A stretch of DNA of 64,000 nucleotides, from positions 3,534,001 to 3,598,000 of the forward strand of contig BCKC01000005.1 of NCBI GenBank assembly GCA_001600455.1. Reading direction: 5' to 3'. This stretch comes from Endocalyx cinctus (Eukaryota > Ascomycota > Sordariomycetes > Amphisphaeriales > Apiosporaceae). Position numbers and translations under genes: made by a program. This document shows positions 12,144 through 22,119 of this stretch, in pieces. A model generated the notes under the pieces. The model did not search any database. It was not told the origin of the DNA and worked only from the letters and a program-made list of their open reading frames with translations. Every line of letters begins with the position of its first letter. Position 1 is the stretch's first letter.

Positions 12144-14016
12144 CGAGCATAAGTATATTATATATAGCAATGTGTAGTGTAACATGTAGTATATATAGTA
12201 TAATAGCGGTATATATAACTTGTCCAGTCTATGTAGTGTAACTGATGAGTATAAGAATGCTGTTGATATTTAAGCTTAACAGTAGATCTTTTGTTCCTTT
12301 GGGCAAGTGGTGGAATACAACAAAAACAGGGGTTTTCTTAGAGCGGGGATATTGATCGATAGCTTTATTTTGATACTTTAAATATTACTCAAATCTTTAT
12401 CTAAAGAATAGAGTCGAGCTGATATAGGTATTAGTAGTATAGACCGGAACTCTTTGGATCTGTTATATTCATATTTATCCAAGAATCCATACGTGCAAGG
12501 TAGAGCCATACCTATACTGTACCTCTATAATCGAAAAATAGCTACCCCAATCCTCCAATTTATACGATCGGGGTAAGCGGAGTGATATTACACCGGCAGC
12601 ACTGCAGCGTAGAACATTACAAAGTATTTCATCACTTTGTCACAGTGTTAAAGCGACACTGTTAGTTCATGTTCGATTCTTTTGACATTTGCATAAAAAG
12701 GTACATGACGCGTCCGCTTAACCCTCCGTTCCGTTGTTTGTCTAACTTCATACTCCTTCCGGGTCCCCGATCGAATACCCGGCAACACAGCACATCCCCC
12801 ACTCATTTTTAACGTGAGTATTTATAAGTGGTATTTTGTTGACTTTGGGTGAAGTTATTACGACCATTACCTAATTCCGTGGTCATCACGGTATAGTAAA
12901 ATGGTCAATTCACAGGCGACTATGGTCTAGTTGGCGCTCGAGTGGGTTCTTGACAATTGGCATCTTACAAGTTTTGGTTGGTTCAATAAACAAGAGAAAA
13001 TCATATTTCGTTCCCACCGCCATGCATACCAAGACGAGGCGAAGGCGAAATGTGTATGAGAGAAAAATAGAAAGAGAGAGAGAGCTCATTACCGATATTG
13101 GAAAGCTAGTATAAAGCCAAATGCAACACCGACCCCGAAACGCGACCCTGAAAATTTTATCTGTTCTCCATCTACTTCCCAAGCAACCGGAAACACATCC
13201 GAAAAGGAGGGCCTAAAATTGTCCCGGTTTAGGAGGAAGGCGAAAGAAGGAAACAGCGCATACCTATGTTTAATATCCATGGATCTTGGCTGTTTTCTTC
13301 AGTACCTTAAGTTCTTAATTTTTTGATGGAGCGCTCTAAATCACGGTATTATCGGCCTTTAAACCTAAACCTATCTTAATACTTACGATCAAAAGTGCGG
13401 TAGAGCACTGGTACTTAAGTAGAGGTTATAGTATATTATAATCTCGTGACGGCATGACCCTGTTATATTTTTCTAGCCCTAACCCTTCGACTCATTTCTT
13501 TTACTACTACTGCTAATTCAACCCAGACTTTTCGCCCCCATAACAACATCGTGTTCCCCATCTCGTCTCCATCGTCCCCATCGTCTCCAGAAAATTCGTG
13601 TTACACTACCTACCTATGCCCCTCTCCCCTCCCCCTTCCTCTCCGCTCCGAACCACCCCCGAAGTCGCCATATATATCAAATATCGGGGCTCCACGATGG
13701 GGTCATAGGCTAATATATAAATTTTTTTTTCCCTCCTCTCTCTTTCGCTATGCGTAAGAGGTTCTTGCACGTGAAACGTGGATTATCCCTCAGATGTGTT
13801 AAGTATTCTTTTTCCATTTACCTAATGATAGCTTTAGGTAAAAACTATATTCGTAGCTGACCTATTCTTGACCTGCCATTCTTTTCCTTTTCTTCTCGTC
13901 CGTACTCTCTGCCTTTCTCTCCATATAAGCCGTAAAATATCGTGACTTTGAATTCTACGTTTACGGTATCCTTGGTAAATTAAATAAACAACACAGAGAA
14001 AGTTATAGAAAAGAAA
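11495..14016. other. Intergenic, divergent promoters, no gene seen
   Basis: The 2.5 kb stretch separates the permease (-) from the transaldolase (+). It is AT-rich with a 31-base T-run at 12113-12143. Short ORFs such as the one near 12910-13182 have no recognisable domain and look like chance. Confidence 0.6.
12113..12143. repeat. 31-base T homopolymer
   Basis: An uninterrupted run of T in intergenic DNA. Its exact length is likely to be unreliable in any assembly. Confidence 0.8.
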
Positions 14017-15329
14017 ATGGCGACAAAGACGTTACTTGACGTGCTCCGCTCGAAGAGCCAGGTCGATTGCGACACCTTCGATGCTGATGGTTAGTTCAAC
14101 CATTTCCTCTTGCTTCTTCTCTCTTCTTCATTACACGTAAATTATGTTTTATGTGATTATGGGAAACATAATTTTGAATTGTCACACTCAACGTGTATAT
14201 ATATATATGTAATGGTAACGAAGCTAATAAACTAAAAACAACATATATATAGTGGCACAAGAACTCGGACCCTTCGTGGACTGCACGTCAAACCAGGTAA
14301 AATATCTTTTCACGCCCTTTCTCGCATTCGTACTTCTCATAACTAATGAAGAGCCTACCTCTACCAGGCCATCGCCTTTGGCGAGCTGACTCGCATCGGA
14401 CCCGACGCCAAACCCGTGCACGCGGAGCTGATTTCCTCCGCCATCGCCTTCGCCAAGTCGAACCAGAGCTCGTACCCGGACGCGACCCTGGCCGAGCTGG
14501 CCGTCGAGGTCATGATGGTGAAGCTGGCCTTGCGGATCGCGCCCAACTTGACCGCATTCTCGCATGTACAGACCAACCCGGTGTATTCGTTTGATAAAGA
14601 GCGGACGGTGAAGTGTGCACTACGTACGTTTTTTTTTTCTCTCCCCTATTCTCTTAACGACATCTCAGAAAAAAAAAATTAACCAAAAATTTCCCAGGAA
14701 TCGTATCCATCTTCGTCGCCCTCTCCCCCGCCTTCCCCCCCTCCCGCGTCTGCATCAAGATCCCCTCCACCTGGGAGGGCCTCCAAGCCTGCCGCGAGCT
14801 CGAGTCCCGCGGCGTCCGCACCCTCGCGACCACCCTCTTCTGCATGGAGCAGGCCTCCCTAGCCTCCTTCGCCGGCTGCCGGTACATCGCGCCGTACATC
14901 AACGAGCTCCGGGTGCACTTCGACCCTTCCTACGTCGACCCGGCCCCGGCCTTCGGCTTCGCGGCGCGCGCGCAAAAGTACTACGCCTCGGTCGGCAGCA
15001 AGACCGAGGTCCTGCCCGCGAGCCTGACCTCCGTCGCCGAGGTCATGACGCTCGCCGGCGCCGACCACATCACCGTCTCGCCCCCCTTGCTGAGGGAGCT
15101 GGCCGCTACGCCGGCCGACGGCGGCGGCGTCCCGGTCTCGGTCTTTGAGCAGACGGCGCTGAACCCGGAGGATACCGAGGCCAAGTTCGCCCCGATCATG
15201 CAGGACGAGGCCAAGTGGCGGCTCGCTTTCTGCCGGAGTATGGACGGCAAGGCCGAGGAGAAGATCGTGCAGGCGGTGAATATCTTCTGCGAGAAGCAGG
15301 AGGCGCTCGAGGCCCTGGTGAAGTTCTAG
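14017..15329 (+). CDS. Transaldolase family protein
   Basis: There are four exons, 14017-14089, 14253-14296, 14368-14623 and 14698-15329, all in phase, giving 334 residues. The donors are GTTAGT, GTAAAA and GTACGT, with AG acceptors. Transaldolase moves a dihydroxyacetone unit between sugar phosphates in the non-oxidative pentose phosphate pathway, in the cytosol. The Schiff-base Lys is expected at about residue 145 in VCIKIPSTWEG. It is followed by the conserved block LATTLFCMEQASLA, then AGCRYIAPYINELRVHFD. The N-terminal VDCDTFDAD holds the expected acidic residue. Many fungi have a canonical enzyme plus one or more divergent copies, and which of these this one is cannot be told here. It converges on MSH6, with a 443-base gap. 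Confidence 0.9.
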
Positions 15330-15772
15330 GTCCCGAGTGATGTGTGAAGATTGGAATGGATGGCGACATTCGGCTCTGATTTACCATTTTGATAGGAAGG
15401 AAATACGACATATCCGAAGAATCGAGTATATATTGGCAAGTTCATTCATTAAATTGAATATCTATTAGGTACTTAAGTAGCTACCTCGCTCACAAATAAT
15501 TCATACCTGTAAAACTCCATCTGGCCAGTTCCGCGTAGCCTTCCGTCCTTTTGAAACTCCTAAAACAAGTATAATTACATCCGAATAATCTCGTTTAATT
15601 ATTGTACATTTTTCTTCGTCTTGAATTGACAAAAAGTAATACTCCAATAGCAAGTATTCTAGACAAGTGGGGTATAAAGCTATGGCATATCCTGGAACAA
15701 ACGCTCCAGGAGAAGAAAATCATAACATATGTTAATCACCAAGTGGTGTAGACTGTCGACAACACAATCCAT
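15330..15772. other. Convergent 3' flanks
   Basis: The AT-rich spacer between the stop codons of the transaldolase (+) and MSH6 (-) presumably contains both poly(A) regions. No gene is seen. Confidence 0.6.
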
Positions 15773-18700
15773 TTAGAGCTGCTCGATAGCCCTCATGAGG
15801 ACATCAAGCCCCTTGGTGTTGAGGTCCTCACCCTTGCCGTCGTCTAAAAGCGCTGCAACATCGCTCAAGATACCGAGCGGTATATAACAGCCCTCCTTAG
15901 CGCGGTCGAGACTCTCCTTGAGTCGGCTGGTGTGTTCCCACTCCTTGGCGGCGACTTCAGCTCTCTCGATGACGCGGTCCGAGATGCCGCACATGGCCGC
16001 GCAATGCATACCAAAACTGCCCTCGGCCACGCCGTCTTCGAGCTTGTAGAGGAACGTCACCCGCCTCTCGAGTTCGTCCACAAGAATCTGCATCCTCTTT
16101 GCCCGGATTTCCGGATGCGATTCGAACTCAGTAGCAAGCGAGTGGTAGTGTGTCGCGAAGAAGCCGACACAGCCAATGTGCGTCGCCACGTGATGCAGCA
16201 CTGCCTGTGCGACCGCTACACCATCATAACTGGAAGTACCGCGACCGAGCTCGTCAAGGATTACGAGAGAGCGGGGCGTCGCTTCCGAGAGGATCTTCTT
16301 CGTCTCCGATAGCTCGACGAAGAAGGTCGACTGTGCAGCGAAGATATTGTCGTTTGCTCCGAGACGAGACATGATGCGGTCGCAGGGAGTAAGAAGTGCC
16401 GATTTGGCAGGCACATAACAGCCGATCTGAGCCATGATCACCGCGACGCAAGACTATTATAAAAGTTAGTATTGGTACCGGTAGAGTAAGATACAATTTT
16501 CAAGAAAGACTTACCATTCGCAAGATTGTAGATTTACCGGCAGCATTCGCACCAGTCAAGAGGCTGATTTTGGCCGAGTCACCACCAAGAACGATGTCAT
16601 TAGGAATAAAATCATCCACCGTGTTTAACATGCAAGGGTGTCGAAGCTCTTCGAACTCGACAACGCTGCGCTCTTGGTCGACAAAGGACGGTCGACAGCT
16701 TGGCTCGCCCAGGGACGAGGACGACTTAGCGAGACTGACCAAGCAATCAAGCTGTGATACGATCCGAATAGCCTGTATCCATACCTCATAATCGACATCG
16801 AAGCGCTTGAAGAGACGTAATGCAACGTCGCGGGTAAGCTGGGAGTGCGTCTCTTCTGCCTCCTGAAGCTGCCGAACAAGGTTTGTCAACTCTTTGAAAT
16901 AATATCGCTTCGCGCTAGCCGTGGCCGACATCTGTTGCCAGTCTTTGGGAACTTTGACAGATTTGGGTACTTCGATCTGATAGATCTCTTTACCGACGTC
17001 CGTGAACTTGAGCGCTTTACTCTTCAGCTCGGCCTTTTTCTTGGCCAGCAAATTCTCAAGATCGTCTTTGATCTCGACGATACGGTCGTGGCTTTCGTCA
17101 AAATCTTCCTCAACGCCCCGCGTAGGAATGAGGAGCTTCTCTTCTCGAGCCTTGCGGCGGTCGAATGCAGACTTCCAATAAGATAAAGGCTCGTTGAGGT
17201 CCGGCATGCCGGATATGAGACGATCGACTAGACCATTGCCGCCTCGGAAGGCGCCGAGGAGGCTTATGGTGTACTCGATCTGCTCGAAGCCTTCCAAAAC
17301 CTTGACGAAATCTTCTGGTCGACACGCGCCGGCATGGACTCTGGAGATCAGGCGCTCGAGATCAGGCATCTTGGTCATCTGGGACGAAAATTGCTCTCTG
17401 ACGTTCATATCGGCATTGAGCATGTCAACGGCATCAAGCCTCTCGTTGATCTTCTCGATGTTGCATAGGGGATGGCACACCCATTGCCGGAAGAGGCGCT
17501 TTCCGAACGGCGTTACGCACCTGTTAAGTAGCGAAAAGAGCGTACCTTCAAGCCCTCCGTTAACCGAGTTGGCGAAGATTTCGAGGTTGATGAGAGTTTG
17601 TCCGTCCAAGATCAATGTGCCGTTTTTGTGAATCGGGTTGTACCATGTAAAGTTGCCTTGAGACAGCAAATTCCTCTCAATCTTGAGAACACGGAGATAT
17701 TGGACTAAAGCACCCATGGCAGACATCAATAAATCTTTGTCTTTTGCCTTGTCTAGGACTTCAGGCCAAGCTTGCTCTTTGCCTTCCTCATCGGCAAAGT
17801 AGCCACTATGATCCAACTCGCGGCGAGTCAGGTCGGCCTCCCAAAATTCTGTACCCGGCTTAAAGTAGTTCCAGATGGTGGTTGGTGAAGTGTTATTCTT
17901 GAGGATGCGCAGAGCCTTAGTAGAGATCCGGGACTTCTCAAGTAACAATTCGCGAGGGCTTGTCTGAGCGACCAATGTCTCAAACTTGGTCAAGTCGACG
18001 TCGTCGTCAAATTCAGAGACGAAGAACTGTCCGGTGGCGGCGTCGACAAAGGCGATACCGAAAGCAGGATGATCGTCAACCACGGATTCTTTGATAGCAA
18101 CACAGTACGTGGCCGTGTCATCCTGGAGCATACTGCCATCTACAAGTGTGCCACCTGTAAGGATACAGGCAAGCTCTCGGCGAATAATCTTATCTTGCTT
18201 CTTTCCCCGGTCACCGTCTCGTTCACGGAGTTCCTTGCCCAAAGCAGTCTCCATCTGGTCAACGCGAGCGACCTTGTGTCCCTTGGCGATGAATTGGTTG
18301 ACCCACATGTCAAGCGAGCTTTCGGGAACACCAACCATGCGCATGTTGACACGGTCGGTGAGCTTGAGATCGAATAGCTGATGGCCGATAGTGGCGTCAT
18401 TCTCGTACAGTTCGTAGAACTTTCCTTTCTTGAAAAAGACAACGGTATCCCATAATTTCTGCTTGATCTCCCAGTACTGCTTCTCAAAAGGCGAGAACTT
18501 GTTCCAGGCCATGGGAGGGACGTAGACAGTGGCAGGGTCGTAGTCTGGGTGACCCGGAGGGTTACGGTTTATATCGGCAATCTTGGCCAGCCACGGATAT
18601 CGCGCTTCAGGCTCTCGGGTGTGCGCCTTGACTTTAGCGCTGGACGATCTCGATGTCTGGGTCGGAGTTCGCGCCTTTACGGGGTCGATACTATCTGGGT

Positions 18701-19688
18701 CGTACCGCCATTGCTGGGCGGTAGAAGTAGCTGGCATATCAGCCATGATATCGTCGACCGCATCGTCATCATATTCGTCCTCCTGTTCTTGCCTAGGAGC
18801 TGGCGGAGATACTTGGGATCGTTTGCGGGCGGCCGCTGGCTTCGAAGGGCGCTTTCTCTTCTTGGACGGAGCATCTGAGTCGTCGGAGGCAATGAAATCG
18901 TCCATATCTATAGTATCCACGCAGTTAGTTATAAGATTATAGAATTATAAGTTATCACATGCTGAATTGCAGTCTCGGATTTCCTAGATAGTGTTTTTTA
19001 GGATAGCTTACCGTCGTCATCATCATCCCCGACGTTTGCGCCATTCGCTTCTTCGTAATCATCCTCATCATCTTCCTCGATCCTAGCGCGTGGTCGGGAA
19101 CGACGTCGAGAGTTCAAGGCAGTAAATACGTCTTCGTCGTCGTCATCAGAAGACTCGGCGTAACTAACGGACTTCTTGGTCTTGAAGATGATGTACTCGA
19201 TTAGCTGCTGAGAAGGAAGAGGGGAAAACACCTGAAATGAAAAAGAAAAAAAGACATACCTTGCGAGTGGGACTACTGGACATGATATTCATATTCGCTT
19301 TTGAGGAAACAGCCTGCTTGGTCGAAATCTCAGCAGGAGTCACGGGTGAAGGTAAGTTGTTCTTGTTGAATACCTTGAGGGTAGCAGCCGAATCGTGGTT
19401 CTCCTGGGAACTCGAGGGCTCTAAAGCATCGCTACTTGGGACGGGAGTAACGTTGACAGGCTTTTTCTTATTTGAATTGAGCTGGAGGGAATTGGATTTG
19501 GTAGTCTCTTTGAGACATGTGGAAGATGGAGAGGTTGTAGACGGAGACTGTTTGGCGCTAGAAGCTTTGGCAAAGAAACCCAAAATACTTTGTTGCTGCT
19601 TGCCCGACTGTTTGCCAGAAGCGGAGCCCGTAGAACTCTGCTTCCTCGACAATGTAGGCGTTTTAGCCGGTGTTTTTGTCTCACCCAT
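15773..19688 (-). CDS. MSH6: DNA mismatch repair protein MSH6
   Basis: There are four exons, 19260-19688, 19012-19180, 16515-18907 and 15773-16453, giving 1223 residues, the usual size for fungal MSH6. With MSH2 it forms MutS-alpha, which binds base mismatches and small loops in the nucleus. A PCNA-interacting box lies at residues 32-39 (QQSILGFF). Acidic linkers follow (SSDDDDEDVF, EEDDEDDYEE). The mispair-reading Phe-X-Glu is in GKFYELYE. The ATPase has Walker A GANAAGKST and Walker B VILDELGRGTSSYDG, and the ATPase segment FATHYHSLATE. The last intron (61 bases) falls three codons after Walker A. An alternative acceptor at 19232 instead of 19181 would add 17 residues in frame; I prefer 19181 because it has a GCTAAT branch point and joins SPTRK to TKKSVSYAES. 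Confidence 0.96.
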
Positions 19689-20328
19689 CTTTGATGTATT
19701 CGAGCTCTCAGATGGAGAGCAAAGACCCAGAGCAAATCTACGACTTTCCCAGAACCCAAACCTGTATCAATTCCTAGCAAAAATAAATAGAAAAAGAGTG
19801 ATATATCGTGATCTAATTCAATTGAATATTACAATGAGTAAAATAAGAGAAATCTGAGTTCCAATTGCAACTTGAAAGTCAACTACAGAATAGATTATGT
19901 AGAAAGAATTACGAGAAATAGAGATTGGAAGGGGAGGAATATTTTAAACGATAGCCGAGAAGACGCGTGCTACCTCATGATCCTTGCCGTAATGCTCTGT
20001 GCACCCCGCGTCGTCTTTTCCGCGTCGCGTTTTCCGGGGTTTAAATTGTTTTTCATTAAAGAATTCATACTGTGGATCCTTATGCTACGCGCCGATAAGG
20101 CGAGATAAGAACCCCTGTTTACCTTCTAGAAGTCAGCTATAAATCCAAATTAATACAGTGATAAGTTACGCTATTAAACTGTATTACCGGTATCTTCATT
20201 TTTATTTACGTGTACGGAGTAATTTCTTTCTCGTTAAATTCGACGATATCCCGACAAGCTATGATATGATCCATCCATAGATATGACATATAGAGTACAT
20301 ATGTAATGCATAATATCGATATAAACAA
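19689..20328. other. Intergenic, MSH6 promoter and 3' flank of monooxygenase gene
   Basis: A 640-base spacer. Its MSH6-proximal half carries several CGCG-containing motifs. No additional gene is supported; a plus-strand ORF near 19872-20108 shows no domain. Confidence 0.6.
19963..19968. promoter_or_regulatory. MluI cell-cycle box (ACGCGT) upstream of MSH6
   Basis: A palindromic ACGCGT sits 275 bases upstream of the MSH6 start. Further GACGCGG and AAAACGCG-like elements (minus-strand reading) lie around 20006-20031. In budding yeast MSH6 is a G1/S gene controlled by MBF through such boxes; that is established. Conservation in this fungus is inferred from motif and position only. Confidence 0.45.
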
Positions 20329-21591
20329 TCATCTCTGCATCAGCTTCATGATCGGTCTAGCCAACCAAAATATGACGCGATACATCGAATACTTCCATCC
20401 CGTACAGTGTCCTAGATTAATCCGATCATGAGACGTCTTGAGTGTGAGAAATGCTCGAGGTACGCTGACTTTATCGTAAGTCGCTATAGCCGCCCCGATG
20501 GAACGGGATCGACACAACTTCTCGGCCAGGTCCCATCCATCCTTAAGTGCTAGATTGGCCCCATTTCCTGCGAATGGACTGACGGCATGATTGCTGTCGC
20601 CGATGAACACTATTGCTGCTTTCCCATCGTGATAGAACGGCTTTTTATCTCGGGCATTCATTACGAATGTCGTCTCCGGATCTGTGGCGTCCACTATCTT
20701 CGCGAACGGTTGATCGATGATTTTCCCCATGCTGCGGCACTCGTCCAACATTATCTGCACTTGTTTGGCGACTTTCTTATCAAATGGCGCGCGCGGTTCC
20801 GACTCGCGACGACTTAGCGCCCACACGATGCTATGCTCATCCACCGGCGACAAGAAGCAGAATACGCCTTGACCGGTCAGCACGCATCCCCAGTTGATAT
20901 CTATAGGCGAAGGGAGACGGCCGTCCTCGAACTTGGCGCTACCGCCCATCTGCACGACTCCGGCATATTCGAGACCGTCTTCTGGCCTCAGAGAAGTTCT
21001 GATCTTACTCGCAGCCCCGTCCGCTACCACGAGAAGGTCGCACTCCTCTATATTCTCTTGCGACGTCTCCTGGAGTAAAAGTCGCGCGCTAATTCGGCCG
21101 TTTTCTAATTTCTCTACCGACACGCACTGCGTGTCCCATCGGATATCTGGTGCAATCTCAGATGCCCTGGCGGCATTGACTAGGATCCGTCTAAGGTCTT
21201 TCCGAGCGATGCGAAGATTTGATGTAGGTAGCCCCGGTGCCGCTTTTGGTCGTAAACTTATGAGCTCCTCGAAATCAGAAGTCCACACCTTGAAGCCTCC
21301 AGGACCGTCGGAGCGAAGGATCGCCTTCTCGAGGATACTTTCGAGAAGACCTAGTTGCGAGAGCGCATATAGCCCTCCATCTTTGTCCGTACCGTTTAGT
21401 GATAATGAATACCCTTCTCTTCCCACGCTCACTTTTTCTGTATCACGATCACATAGTACGACCGTCGGTTTTGTCCCAAGAGACGTCTCCCACAGTTTAC
21501 CAATGGCGGCCACAAATGCAAGCCCAGCGATGCCCCCACCAATTACAATGATTTTTTTGCCAGCGAGAAAATGTCCACCTGAAGTATCCAT
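20329..21591 (-). CDS. FAD-dependent aromatic-hydroxylase-type monooxygenase
   Basis: This is a single exon of 420 residues starting at the ATG at 21591. The Rossmann FAD-binding motif is at residues 14-25 (IIVIGGGIAGLA). The DG motif appears as VVADGAASKIR. The GD motif, which binds the FAD ribityl chain, is FIGDSNHAVSPFAGNGAN. This order is diagnostic of group A flavin monooxygenases (PHBH, salicylate hydroxylase, UbiH and many fungal pathway enzymes). These use NAD(P)H and O2 to hydroxylate or epoxidise a substrate. The substrate is not predictable. There is no signal peptide; the final 20 residues are moderately hydrophobic (VIFWLARPIMKLM) and may touch a membrane. Neighbouring genes give no pathway context. 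Confidence 0.92.
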   Translation of the reverse strand: MDTSGGHFLAGKKIIVIGGGIAGLAFVAAIGKLWETSLGTKPTVVLCDRDTEKVSVGREGYSLSLNGTDKDGGLYALSQLGLLESILEKAILRSDGPGGFKVWTSDFEELISLRPKAAPGLPTSNLRIARKDLRRILVNAARASEIAPDIRWDTQCVSVEKLENGRISARLLLQETSQENIEECDLLVVADGAASKIRTSLRPEDGLEYAGVVQMGGSAKFEDGRLPSPIDINWGCVLTGQGVFCFLSPVDEHSIVWALSRRESEPRAPFDKKVAKQVQIMLDECRSMGKIIDQPFAKIVDATDPETTFVMNARDKKPFYHDGKAAIVFIGDSNHAVSPFAGNGANLALKDGWDLAEKLCRSRSIGAAIATYDKVSVPRAFLTLKTSHDRINLGHCTGWKYSMYRVIFWLARPIMKLMQR

Positions 21592-22119
21592 GGTGTGTAA
21601 ATTTATCTTATTTTAATCGTGAATATGCTGGTTTCGTATGTAAAATGTCAACAATAATCTCTCATATTTCTGGTATCCAAGCTTGCCTGGTTGGTACCTC
21701 GCTAACGCCACGTACCTGAACACCGAGGTCGTACCTTTTTATTTAGTCTTGCGTGACTCGTGTTGAATGAGCTGAAAATGCGATTCGGCGAAAAGGTAAT
21801 AAATACTTTACTTAGATGAAACGAATAAAATAGTCAGGGGAATATCTTATTTTCTTAGGCTATCTAGAACTGGCGCAACCCTTAATCCGACGTAGACGTA
21901 CCAATCCATCCCGTTATCTCCATTTATCGCGATATCCAACGTCAATTGCTTCACTATCAATGTAGACATTGAAAAAACACAAGTGATATGTGGCCACAAG
22001 AAAAATAATAAATGATTAACATAAAACTAAGAATACAAAAACGCGACAAATAAAATACCATCCCTTGACACCCCAACCTCTAGCTATTCTGCCCTCTCCT
22101 GATTCGTAAGGATTACCTC
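21592..22119. other. Intergenic
   Basis: A 528-base AT-rich spacer. It is the probable promoter of the monooxygenase gene and the 3' flank of the next gene; both are on the minus strand. Confidence 0.55.

Noticed and set aside
12655..12685. GTTCGATTC resembling a tRNA B box
   Set aside because: No A box or pairing stems at the required distance.
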